64,000 bases of DNA, from positions 1 through 64,000 of the forward strand of contig CAZLDQ010000002.1 of NCBI GenBank assembly GCA_964558295.1, in the 5' to 3' direction. This DNA comes from JBDKTH01 sp964558295. Lineage in GTDB: Bacteria > Planctomycetota > Planctomycetia > Pirellulales > Thermoguttaceae. The notes under the pieces were generated by a model that saw only the letters and a program-made list of their open reading frames with translations, ran no database searches and had not been told where the DNA came from. Of this stretch, positions 27,450-35,704 are shown piece after piece (position 1 is the stretch's first letter; each line of letters begins with the position of its first letter). Made by a program: the position numbers and the translations under genes.

Positions 27450-29438
27450 CTACTCTTCCTTGTGCTCGATGTAAGGCCAGTAGGTCTTGAAGTCGAAGGC
27501 GGGGCTGTTGTCTAAATCGTGACAGGTGTAGCACTCCTGCTTTTCCGCCTCTTCCTTGGTGAGAACCATGGCCTGGCGGAATTTCTTCTGAAGGCTCTCG
27601 TCACTCCCCATTTCAGCCTCAACGTGCTTCTCGCCGGGACCATGACATGATTCGCAACCAACATCGGTCAACTTGGGCGTCTCCTGTTCACTCCAGAAGC
27701 CGCTTTCGTAGGGGAAATACTGGGTACCATGCCAACCAACAACGTGGCAACTGATGCACTCGGGATCGGCGTCACGGGGCGGATTCACGCGATTGGATGC
27801 ATTCGGCCCGAGCCCTTTCAAGGTATCCCAAGCGCGGGCATGCCCCGACTTTTTCCAAACCTTGTAGGACGATTCATGGCACGACTCACATTTCTGCGAA
27901 CCGACAAACTTGCCCTGGAGACCCTTTCGGGGATGCGGCACCGGCCGGAGGCCAAGTCCCTCGAGCCCATCCGTGCGAAGCTGGGTTTGGTAGTTGGTCA
28001 TCAACAGCTTCATCTCCGACGCATTGGCAAAACGTGAGTCAAGCGGCACGCGTTGGTAGCGGATCGGCTGTTTCGCATCATTGTAGAAGCCGAGCACCAC
28101 GACGTTCATCCCTTTCTCGCCGACTTCAATCAGCAAGTTGTCGGTCCCCTCGATGGTCTTCGGGCGATCGGGCGGCTCCGGGTTGCCGCCGTACGTGACG
28201 ACGATCTTGAACTCAGGGAACCGCTTGCCCAACTCGATCGACTCCTCCTCCGTGGCATGAGCCAGGAGAACCAGAAGGTCGCAATGCTCTTGCTTCAATT
28301 CCGCAACGACCTTCTGAAGAGCCGTTTCCGGATCGCTCATTTCGACATCCGGATTGTTGATCTGCTGCTGGTACTTCTTCCCCACGACGGCGGTAATGCC
28401 GATCTTCTTGCCCCCCGCTTCAACAATCCGCTTCGCAGGCGTCATCTCCGCAGCAAAGCCGAACAGGGCCGCATTGGCCGAGAGGAACGGACTTTTTTGA
28501 CCGGGCGCGGGCGCGGTGACGGCCAACACCTCGCCGGCCGGCAAACGCAGGTCGTTGTAGCCGTAGGCCACGGCGTCATAGCCCATTTGCTTCAGCGCTT
28601 CGACCGTCATCTGAAACTTCAACACAGCCTGCCGTCCGAAGTTCTTGCCCTGACCGCCGACATCGACCCCGACGACGGGCCAACCATCCTCGCGGAGTTG
28701 CCGGAACAGCGAGTACCGCCGACTGAGGCCCCCCTTCATCCGATCAAGACCGGCACAACCACATGGCTCGATATAGCCATCTTGGCGGCCGCTGATCACC
28801 AGAGCCAACTGAGGTTTGCTCCAGCCGACAAAGATCGGGCCGTTGGCCTCGATCGGATCGAAGCGTTCGCCGCTGTGCTTGCCGCCACGAAGTGGTTTCG
28901 TGAGATCAGGCGTCTTGGCCATCCCCACCGGCTCGATCACGGGAACATCAATGTGCGCCCCACCGGCAGGCACGGAACCGTCGCGCAACGGATTCGGCCG
29001 CAAGCTGGGATCTCTGGGAGGCGAGACCGGTTCCAGTGGCGGTTCATTGGCAGCCGGTTCCCCCACGGGCATTTGCATTGCGGGCGGTTCGGCCGGAGGC
29101 TCACCGCCAACGTTGATGCTCAGTTCCGTCTTTCCAGTGGCCTCGGATGCCGCAGTGGCCGATTCAAGCTTGGGTGCTGGTTGCACGGGAACAAGCCCCA
29201 CCGAAGGAGACACCGGCTCGGACGAAGGCGGCGCTGGAGTGGCAACCGGTGGCGGCATCGTCACCGGCGATGAGGCAGTCTGAGCGACCGGTTCTTGCAC
29301 CGCTTCTCGCGAAGCCTCTTGGGTCGCCACGGGTTTCGGCGAAGAATCGGTCGACCTCGAACAGCCAGCCGTCAGCCCCAAGATCAGAAAGACCAGCGGC
29401 AGGAAGCGGACCACGCACACATACCAACGGAGGGACAT
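27450..29438 (-). CDS. Tetrahaem cytochrome c lipoprotein with 5'-nucleotidase/metallophosphatase-like domain
   Basis: 662 residues from the ATG at 29438. A signal sequence ends in a lipobox (LTAGC), so it is lipid-anchored outside the inner membrane. A ~150-residue Pro/Ala/Glu-rich linker leads to a domain resembling UshA/YkuE metallophosphoesterases (IEPCGCAGLDRMKGGLSRR, VDVGGQG, AVAYGYNDLRLPAGE, LLVLLAHATEEE). The C-terminus has four CXXCH haem sites (about residues 517, 561, 595 and 636) and a cytochrome c554-like SGHARAW segment. An EPCGC cysteine motif is an extra possible metal or redox site. The phosphatase-like part seems to lack several canonical metal ligands. It is the last gene of the envelope operon, 81 bases after the DUF1573 gene. 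Confidence 0.85.
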   Translation of the reverse strand: MSLRWYVCVVRFLPLVFLILGLTAGCSRSTDSSPKPVATQEASREAVQEPVAQTASSPVTMPPPVATPAPPSSEPVSPSVGLVPVQPAPKLESATAASEATGKTELSINVGGEPPAEPPAMQMPVGEPAANEPPLEPVSPPRDPSLRPNPLRDGSVPAGGAHIDVPVIEPVGMAKTPDLTKPLRGGKHSGERFDPIEANGPIFVGWSKPQLALVISGRQDGYIEPCGCAGLDRMKGGLSRRYSLFRQLREDGWPVVGVDVGGQGKNFGRQAVLKFQMTVEALKQMGYDAVAYGYNDLRLPAGEVLAVTAPAPGQKSPFLSANAALFGFAAEMTPAKRIVEAGGKKIGITAVVGKKYQQQINNPDVEMSDPETALQKVVAELKQEHCDLLVLLAHATEEESIELGKRFPEFKIVVTYGGNPEPPDRPKTIEGTDNLLIEVGEKGMNVVVLGFYNDAKQPIRYQRVPLDSRFANASEMKLLMTNYQTQLRTDGLEGLGLRPVPHPRKGLQGKFVGSQKCESCHESSYKVWKKSGHARAWDTLKGLGPNASNRVNPPRDADPECISCHVVGWHGTQYFPYESGFWSEQETPKLTDVGCESCHGPGEKHVEAEMGSDESLQKKFRQAMVLTKEEAEKQECYTCHDLDNSPAFDFKTYWPYIEHKEE

Positions 29439-29519
29439 AGTCGTGCCCACAGGGATCAGGTTCTGGGATTGAGAATACGTTCCATCGCACTCCGCGTTCC
29501 CGACCTTCACCGCCCTGCC

Positions 29520-30686
29520 CTATCCCTCAACAGCGAAGCGAACGAGAATCTTCAGCTTCGGCGTACGGGGATGATTCGTTTCGATCGTGATCCGGCCCAG
29601 CTTGCCCTGCTCCGACCCAAGATGGTTGGCCGGCGGGCTGCCTGGGGGAATCGTGATCGTCAGGGGCACCTGGGTCGCGTTGCCACTGATCGGTTTCGGC
29701 GTCCCCAGTTGAGCTTTTAACAGGTCGGGAACGACTTCAACGGACTTGAATTGGATGTCCTTCCCATGCGGCCCCCCGGCAATAATCAGGAGGGTCCGCT
29801 GGGCTCCTTGACGACCGCTGACCGTTCCCATCATCAGCATGCCGTTCGTATCATCCCATCCGGGACCAACAATGGTAATCTCGCTAGCGACCTTTCCCCG
29901 AATGGGGATCTCAATCTTCGGTGTCTCTTTGGAGTTAGTCGCCAGGGAGATTTTCTGTTGAAATGGTCCCATTGGCAACCCGGATTTGACCGTAATTTCC
30001 AGACGGGAGCCACTCGTAGCCCCCTCTTCTTGCTTCACTTGCTCCTCATCCAGAGGGAATACCTTCGCCTCAAAGTAGCTCGCCGTACTCGGATCGTCCC
30101 ATGTGATGTCGTGGGTTTCCAACGGTTCCGGGCGAAAACCATAGAGATTGACACTGGCCGTGGCCTCCTGGCCCGCCACAACCCGACTGAACACCAGTTC
30201 GGCGGGGACAGCCTTCACCCCGACGGAAAACCGGCCGGAGATCGTAAACACCACCTTGCTACGCGTCGGATCGTTGGTCAGGATCGAGGCACTCTGCTTG
30301 AACGGGCCTGACAGTCCCTTGCTCTTCCAGGTAACAGTAACCTGCTTCTTCTCACCGGGAGGAACAACGGTATGCTCGCTCAGATCGCTCAGGGTGCATT
30401 TGCAGCTACTCGGTCCGGGACTAAGATCCAGCGGGGCCTTGCCGACATTGGTGATCGTGAACTGATGGCTCCCCGATTCGCTGAGATCCATCGTGCCGAA
30501 CTCAAATTCCTCCTCATCGACGTGGACGGCCGGCTGGGGTGCGTTGGGATTTGGGGCTGGCTGGTGGCTCACGTCGGCCAACGCCCCCCCTGACCACGGC
30601 CACTGCTCGATCCGAACCAGTGCCACACCAACTCCAGTACTGACACCCACGATCAGTGTTCCAACGACCGCAATCCACACTCGCAT
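29520..30686 (-). CDS. DUF1573 envelope protein
   Basis: 388 residues with an N-terminal membrane anchor or signal peptide (MRVWIAVVGTLIVGVSTGVG). A DUF1573/ASH-like immunoglobulin-type domain follows (FEFGTMDLSESGSHQFTITN, SSCKCTLSDLSEHTVVPPG, then TNDPTRSKVVFTISGRF) with the typical paired Cys. A second beta-rich region repeats the theme (NSKETPKIEIPIRGKV) and a third lies near the C-terminus (TNHPRTPKLKILVRF). No enzymatic motif is visible. It is encoded directly before the tetrahaem cytochrome on the same strand, which suggests a shared extracytoplasmic role; that is inference from position only. Confidence 0.85.
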   Translation of the reverse strand: MRVWIAVVGTLIVGVSTGVGVALVRIEQWPWSGGALADVSHQPAPNPNAPQPAVHVDEEEFEFGTMDLSESGSHQFTITNVGKAPLDLSPGPSSCKCTLSDLSEHTVVPPGEKKQVTVTWKSKGLSGPFKQSASILTNDPTRSKVVFTISGRFSVGVKAVPAELVFSRVVAGQEATASVNLYGFRPEPLETHDITWDDPSTASYFEAKVFPLDEEQVKQEEGATSGSRLEITVKSGLPMGPFQQKISLATNSKETPKIEIPIRGKVASEITIVGPGWDDTNGMLMMGTVSGRQGAQRTLLIIAGGPHGKDIQFKSVEVVPDLLKAQLGTPKPISGNATQVPLTITIPPGSPPANHLGSEQGKLGRITIETNHPRTPKLKILVRFAVEG

Positions 30687-30764
30687 GGCAAATCACCGCA
30701 CCAAGTTCTCGAACCTGCCCGGCAGACTGAGGCCGGGATGCGACAAGCAGCCCTGACTCGGGTA

Positions 30765-33101
30765 TCAGGGCGAACGACCAGCTTCTCGATCCAGTATAAC
30801 ACTTCCGTTCTTCTGAGAACCACTACGTTTTAGCACTTCGCGGAGATCGTCGGGCAGCCTCTTGTCAGAATGGGGGGTAATCGCGTCCAATTCGAGTGCT
30901 CGCCCGGCTTCCCGCTGAAAATCGGCCGACTGACCTGCCGCTTGGTAGGCCAGGGCCAGTTTCGCCCGGACCGTAGCACTATTGGGGTAGAACGATGCCG
31001 CCTGCCGGTACATCTTCAAGGCCGTCCGCAAGGCGGCTTGGCGCTGTGAGGCCTCACGGGTCCGCTCGAACACGTCGAAATACCGATCACCGTAGTAGAG
31101 CCAGGTGGAGGCTGCCTTCGATTCGCGGGCCAAGGCCCCTTCGACCGCCTGCTCAAACTGCTTGAACGTTTCCGAACTGGGCTGCTGTTGCCAAGCCTGA
31201 AAGGCCAGATTGGCTAGTTGCTTCCAAGGTTCGGCCGCAAGCGCATCCGCGGCAATCGCCTCGTGGAGGTGGTCGGCCGCCCGGAGCGGTTCTTCGTGAG
31301 CCAAACGCATGGCCGCCTGATAGCGCATCACCGGGGCATAGGCACTCGCATAACACGCGACAGCGATTACGACACCAACGGCCAGGGGCACCAGCCCATC
31401 GCGAGCCGATAGACGGTGCGGTTCTTGGCCGGTTCTCGCCAGCCCGACCGCCATCAGCAGCCACAGGGTCCCCGCCACGCCAGGAAGCCCCATTCCTCCG
31501 GCCGCCAGAAGATTGACCAGGAGAACCACCACACCAATCACCGGAAGCATGGACGGGAAGTCGCCATGGTCAATCCACGACCAGAACAAGCAAGCCATCC
31601 CAATCGCCAGTGGCAGCCCTAGTACCACGGGAGCGAAGCCCGGCGGGGCAGAACTCATGAGCCCCAGCGGCACGGAGAGCAAGAAACCAAGCCCGCCGCC
31701 AAGAAGCACCGCAACAGGAGCGTCGACTTCAACGGCCGGAGGCGAGGCGGTCGAGGCCTCACTTGCAGCCGTTCGGCAAACCATCGCCCAGAAGAAGCTG
31801 CCAAGCACACCCAAGAGAGCTAAAAACGTAGGAGTCCCGGCCGTCGCCCAGACTTCGAACAGGAAGTTATGCGGGTCGGCGATCTCTTCGCTGGCTTGAG
31901 GCAGTTTGTAGACCGTGTAGGCATGCTGAAAATGCCCGGGACCACAACCGGCCAGCGGATGATCGCCGATCATCTGAAGCGTGGCCCGCCAATACTCCAA
32001 CCGATACCCGAGCGACTTGGACGCCTCGGACCAAACGAACCGGTCCAGGCCGCCAATCCCAATGACAGTCGCCAAGAGCACGCCCCCGATGGCCGCGACC
32101 GCGCCGAGCAGTCTCCAGTTCAGCCGGAAACGTCGTGGGAGGATCACTCCCGTCAGAAGAAGACCGAACAGGGTGGCCACATAGGCGCTACGGCTTTTGG
32201 TGAGTAGTAGGCAGACCGCAATAGGCAAGGCCACCGGTGTCACGACAAACCACAGGTGGGGGCGTTCGTTAGTCCCCTCTCCCTTTGGGAGCGGTTTAGG
32301 GTGAGGGGAATTGCCCAGGAGCGTTGCGTCTTCGCTTCCCTCTACACCTTCCTGGTGGGAGACGACCGACGGACGCATCGCGGCCACGCCGATCCCAAGG
32401 GCCATGACCAGCCAAGGGGCTAGGTAGCCGGCCAGGGAATTGGTCAGGGCAAACGTCCCCACCGGTTCGACGCTCGCCAGCCGTTTTTCAAACTGCTCCC
32501 GTTCCCGCGAGCCCGGTTCAAACCAAAGTCCCGCCTCCTGCAGAGCCCGATCAGGGTCCTTTTGGTAGGCGGCAAGTGTGGCCGGCATTTCATAAAAGTA
32601 CTGGTACAACCCATGGACAGCCAGCGACAGGGCCACGGCCACCATGACCACAACCACCGCCCGGGTTTCTCGATGGCCCGTGATCAACTGCCGGGCTAAG
32701 AAGTAGCTCACGCCAAAGGCGACCCACTCCCAGAGCATATTGATCGCCGGGCGTGGATTGCTGTCCCAGGCCGCCCAGAGGGCGGCCAGTGAATGCAGGC
32801 CGACGAGCAAGGCTACGGCCCCATCTGTCCAGCCAAACCGCAGGGCAAACTCCCGTCGCCCGATCACGCCGAGGAGCCAAAAGAGCGCCAACACCAGCCA
32901 GAGCATGACGATCGGCAGTCCGTCCCCCTGCGCGGCCGCCGATTCGCTCGGATAGAGCGGCCGCGCAACAAACAGGGCACAGAGCACGGCAAGCAACCAG
33001 GGACGCCAACGATCCACCGACGAACCATCCGGTCTCTCCACCGGCTCGGACTTCTGGGGTGTCCCCGGTTTCACGCTGCGATCGGCCTTACGTCTTGCCA
33101 T
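30765..33101 (-). CDS. O-antigen ligase/polymerase-like membrane protein with TPR tail
   Basis: 778 residues from the ATG at 33101, overlapping the stop of the upstream transferase gene by 14 bases. Ten or more membrane segments span about 28-560. The Wzy_C/WaaL-type loop contains GCGPGHFQHAYTVYK and HNFLFEVWATAGTPTFLALLG. The C-terminal ~200 residues are TPR repeats (ALKMYRQAASFYPNSATVRAK). It probably ligates or polymerises a lipid-linked glycan on the outer face of the inner membrane. A cytosolic or periplasmic loop contains an in-frame insertion, NSPHPKPLPKGEGT, encoded by a dispersed repeat (32272-32309). Together with the upstream WecA-like gene it forms a surface-polysaccharide unit. 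Confidence 0.85.
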   Translation of the reverse strand: MARRKADRSVKPGTPQKSEPVERPDGSSVDRWRPWLLAVLCALFVARPLYPSESAAAQGDGLPIVMLWLVLALFWLLGVIGRREFALRFGWTDGAVALLVGLHSLAALWAAWDSNPRPAINMLWEWVAFGVSYFLARQLITGHRETRAVVVVMVAVALSLAVHGLYQYFYEMPATLAAYQKDPDRALQEAGLWFEPGSREREQFEKRLASVEPVGTFALTNSLAGYLAPWLVMALGIGVAAMRPSVVSHQEGVEGSEDATLLGNSPHPKPLPKGEGTNERPHLWFVVTPVALPIAVCLLLTKSRSAYVATLFGLLLTGVILPRRFRLNWRLLGAVAAIGGVLLATVIGIGGLDRFVWSEASKSLGYRLEYWRATLQMIGDHPLAGCGPGHFQHAYTVYKLPQASEEIADPHNFLFEVWATAGTPTFLALLGVLGSFFWAMVCRTAASEASTASPPAVEVDAPVAVLLGGGLGFLLSVPLGLMSSAPPGFAPVVLGLPLAIGMACLFWSWIDHGDFPSMLPVIGVVVLLVNLLAAGGMGLPGVAGTLWLLMAVGLARTGQEPHRLSARDGLVPLAVGVVIAVACYASAYAPVMRYQAAMRLAHEEPLRAADHLHEAIAADALAAEPWKQLANLAFQAWQQQPSSETFKQFEQAVEGALARESKAASTWLYYGDRYFDVFERTREASQRQAALRTALKMYRQAASFYPNSATVRAKLALAYQAAGQSADFQREAGRALELDAITPHSDKRLPDDLREVLKRSGSQKNGSVILDREAGRSP
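32272..32309. repeat. Dispersed GGGAGAGGGG-type palindromic repeat inside a coding gene
   Basis: An imperfect palindrome (TCCCCTC…CCC…GGG…GAGGGGA) lies in frame inside the O-antigen-ligase-like gene and is translated as SPHPKPLPKGEG. Sequences of this type are widely dispersed, mostly intergenic, repeats in several bacterial phyla, and their translation as HP.PLP.GEG is familiar. A related CCTCCC…GGAGAGG sequence lies in the nusA leader (46789-46811). Confidence 0.7.
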
Positions 33102-34248
33102 GGGTTTCTTCTTTCTCCGGCGCAGACGGCTTGCGGCGGCCGACCGTTTCCAGAATACCAATCAGCAAGAGGACACAGGTGACCAGAAGCAGAATGATCA
33201 CCGCGCCGAGCATGTTGACCTGGCGCAAGAGCAAGGCCCCCAAGCCGCAGGTCGCGCAGGTCAGGTAGATCGTCAACACAGCCTGGGGTTTGGTCATCCC
33301 CAGTTCAACCAAGCGGTGGGAGAAGTGGCTCTTGTCGCCCACAAACAGGCTTCGCCCCTCACGCAGCCGGATCGTAAGCACCGTCAATGTGTCGTAGATC
33401 GGCACGGCCAGGACGCACAACGGCGCGAGAATCGCATGGCGAGGGACATTCTCGCCGGCGAATGTGGCAGTGAGCGTCGACATGGCCATCAGGTAGCCAA
33501 TCAAATAGCTCCCGGCATCCCCCATAAAGAGCCGCGCGGGGGGGCGGTTGTGCCACAGGAATCCGAGCAACGCCCCGACGAACACGAGCAGAAACCCACC
33601 CACGAACAGTTGCGGCTGGTCGGTAATCGGATCGGGGGGCACGAGCATCACGGCCGCCAGGATCGTGGCAGCGATCGTCGCCACCCCGGCCGAGAGACCG
33701 TCCATGTTGTCTAACATATTGAATGAATTGACCAACCCAACGATCCACACAACGCTCAACACGCCCATTACGATTGGTAAGTCAATGAACGCGGTCATAC
33801 GCCAACCGGCCAGGACCAGAACGCTGGCCACGCCGGTTTCCACGCCCAGCCGCAAGCGCCAATCGAGCTTATAACGGTCGTCCAACAGGCCGAGGATCAT
33901 CAGGACGGTTCCTCCGCCCAAGAGCGTCCAAAGCCGGCCCGATTGTTCGAGCAACCCATTCAAGTGCGGCTGGATCAGGTGCCACAGTCCGTTGGGCAGC
34001 CATGCGGCCCCGCGACCGGCGTCGCCGGAGACCAGGAGCCAGAGAGCCAGTTGGCCCAAGGCCAGCGGCACGACGATCCCCAGCCAAATGGCCAGACCGC
34101 CACTGGTGGGCATCGGCTTCTGGTGCACCTTGCGGTGGCCGGGATGATCGACCAGCCCGAAGCGTACGCCGACCAAACGGATCAGGAAGCAGGCCGCCCA
34201 GGTGATCAACAGGCTGGGAACGACCGCGCCAAGGACGAGCCATGTCAT
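33088..34248 (-). CDS. WecA/MraY-family undecaprenyl-phosphate sugar-1-phosphate transferase
   Basis: 386-residue polytopic enzyme that starts glycan synthesis by moving a sugar 1-phosphate from a UDP-sugar to undecaprenyl phosphate. Family motifs are present: DHPGHRKVHQKPMPTSGGLA (about 34-53), the DDRYKLDWRLRLG loop, NSFNMLDNMDGLSAGVA, and RLFMGDAGSYLIGYLM. The cytoplasmic His loop is DKSHFSHRLVELG. These match the WecA/TagO branch better than MraY. It begins four bases inside the DUF4416 gene (ATGA overlap) and its end overlaps the ligase-like gene, so translation of all three is probably coupled. Confidence 0.9.
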   Translation of the reverse strand: MTWLVLGAVVPSLLITWAACFLIRLVGVRFGLVDHPGHRKVHQKPMPTSGGLAIWLGIVVPLALGQLALWLLVSGDAGRGAAWLPNGLWHLIQPHLNGLLEQSGRLWTLLGGGTVLMILGLLDDRYKLDWRLRLGVETGVASVLVLAGWRMTAFIDLPIVMGVLSVVWIVGLVNSFNMLDNMDGLSAGVATIAATILAAVMLVPPDPITDQPQLFVGGFLLVFVGALLGFLWHNRPPARLFMGDAGSYLIGYLMAMSTLTATFAGENVPRHAILAPLCVLAVPIYDTLTVLTIRLREGRSLFVGDKSHFSHRLVELGMTKPQAVLTIYLTCATCGLGALLLRQVNMLGAVIILLLVTCVLLLIGILETVGRRKPSAPEKEETHGKT

Positions 34249-34793
34249 GTCGGCTGCCCCTCACGGGTTTTCTGATACAAGTAGTCGCGGCATTGGGAAA
34301 AGAAACGCTGATAATCGTCCCGGCGATAGTCGGGAAAGGTCCACTCGTGATGCTGCCAGCGATGATGCCGGTAATAGAGGGTCACTTCAGCAAAGATCCC
34401 GCGGCTCACATAGATCCGATGGGTAAAATCCTTGGTCGAAGCCAATACAAGTTTCCCCAGGCTCAGATAGCCGGGATCGAGATTTAGCGGCCGGACCTCC
34501 GGATGGGCCCCCAGTGCCGCGTAGTCCTCTTCCCACTGGTTGGTCTGGAGCTTGTGCTCCACCAGCATCGCCGGATCGACCAATCGCTCAAAGGCCCAAA
34601 AGACCTTGCGCAGATCCGCGCCCATGGTCGCTTGATAGTAATCGGTCTGCGCGAACTCGAACTGCGGACTCTCCAGCACCACGGGCCCCCAGGCCTCGAC
34701 AGCCTGACGCCGTCCCCAGGCCAGGGCCTCCTCGTAACGACTAAAGGCCGCCATCAATAACAATACCGGAGAGGGAGAAGATGGCCTACCCAT
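34245..34793 (-). CDS. DUF4416 family protein
   Basis: 182 residues from the ATG at 34793 (MGRPSSPSPVLLLMAAFSRYEEAL). The ORF continues 87 codons upstream but that part is compositionally odd and unlike the family. DUF4416 proteins start with a short Pro-rich stretch and then a beta-strand followed by a WGxxxxxSxxFxFxxxxYYxxxMG pattern. Here this reads AWGPVVLESPQFEFAQTDYYQATMG, followed by LNLDPGYLSLGKLVLASTKDFTHRIY. The function is not established. It overlaps the WecA-like gene by four bases (ATGA) and is the first recognisable gene of the envelope operon. Confidence 0.75.
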   Translation of the reverse strand: MGRPSSPSPVLLLMAAFSRYEEALAWGRRQAVEAWGPVVLESPQFEFAQTDYYQATMGADLRKVFWAFERLVDPAMLVEHKLQTNQWEEDYAALGAHPEVRPLNLDPGYLSLGKLVLASTKDFTHRIYVSRGIFAEVTLYYRHHRWQHHEWTFPDYRRDDYQRFFSQCRDYLYQKTREGQPT

Positions 34794-35704
34794 GGGGAAT
34801 TCGAAACCGACCGGTTTTTTGACATCGCCAGCGAGCCATTCTACCATGGACCGCGCTCTGCCGCATCGCCGGCAACCCGGCGAGGAGGGATCACGCCTCA
34901 GACACCCAACCAAGCCTCCCCCCATCGGAAGGGAGACCTCTGCAACACGCCACGCTCCCCTCACTTCTAGCGGGACGAGCTTCATCACCTCCCCTCCTGC
35001 AGCTTCGTTCACGCCCGAAAGGCCGTGGGTGTGTTTCGTCATCGAAATCCCCAAAACGTCTTGGGAAAGTCTCTCGCGGGGGGATGGGGAAGGAGGCTGG
35101 GCGTACCTTCAACAACAAACGCTCGCAACGCCACAACGACACCCTAGAAAAAGCCAGGAGCGGCGAAGACCGCTTGCCGTACTCAACAGCGATTCGTTCT
35201 TGCGAGCGATCCTTCATAGGCCTTTTCCTTCTCCACGTCGATCCACAGGTTCGGATTCTTCCTGGAACCTACCAGATCCGCAGGCCGGATGCGAGCAAAC
35301 TTTTTGGCCAGCCTCCCGGACGCCACAAGCCCTCCGCCCACAAGCTCCCGACAAACGGCCGCAATAACAACGAGACTCGGTTTCTCGCCGGATCAAAGCG
35401 ACTTGCCGCAGGGAAAGCGAGTCGATCACGAAAACGCGACAGTACGAAAAAAGAAGCAAGCGAGAAAGGTTCACGCGCCGGACCTTGGGCCGTCTTTCGT
35501 GCTCTCGTGCTTTCGCGATCCTCTCGTCTTTGTGGGACACAAAACACAGCCCCCCCCTTGCCCAATTCGATCCTGGGAGGGAGCCTGGACAGTGTGTTCT
35601 ATCAACAAAACCCGAGAAACCTGCGATCGGCTTCCTTCCGCCGCCTAGACCTCCATCGGTTCGACACTGAGCCTCCCCCCCGTAAACGCATCTTACAATC
35701 GGTC
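34794..35704. other. Long intergenic region upstream of the GH16 gene
   Basis: About 900 bases between two divergent genes with no convincing ORF. The in-frame extension of the GH16 ORF (35084-35704) has no hydrophobic core, no family resemblance and odd composition. The stretch 35424-35535 contains degenerate CACGAAAG-like octamers, first in one orientation and then (35494-35535) mostly in the other. A TAGAAT on the minus strand (34838-34843) is a possible -10 for the DUF4416 operon. I see no RNA gene. Confidence 0.5.

Noticed and set aside
34794..35054. N-terminal extension of the DUF4416 gene
   Set aside because: The added 87 residues do not resemble the family and precede the usual start; the ATG at 34793 fits better.
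35084..35704. N-terminal extension of the GH16 ORF by 207 codons
   Set aside because: No hydrophobic core or family similarity, basic low-complexity composition, and it would place the clear signal peptide in the middle of the protein.
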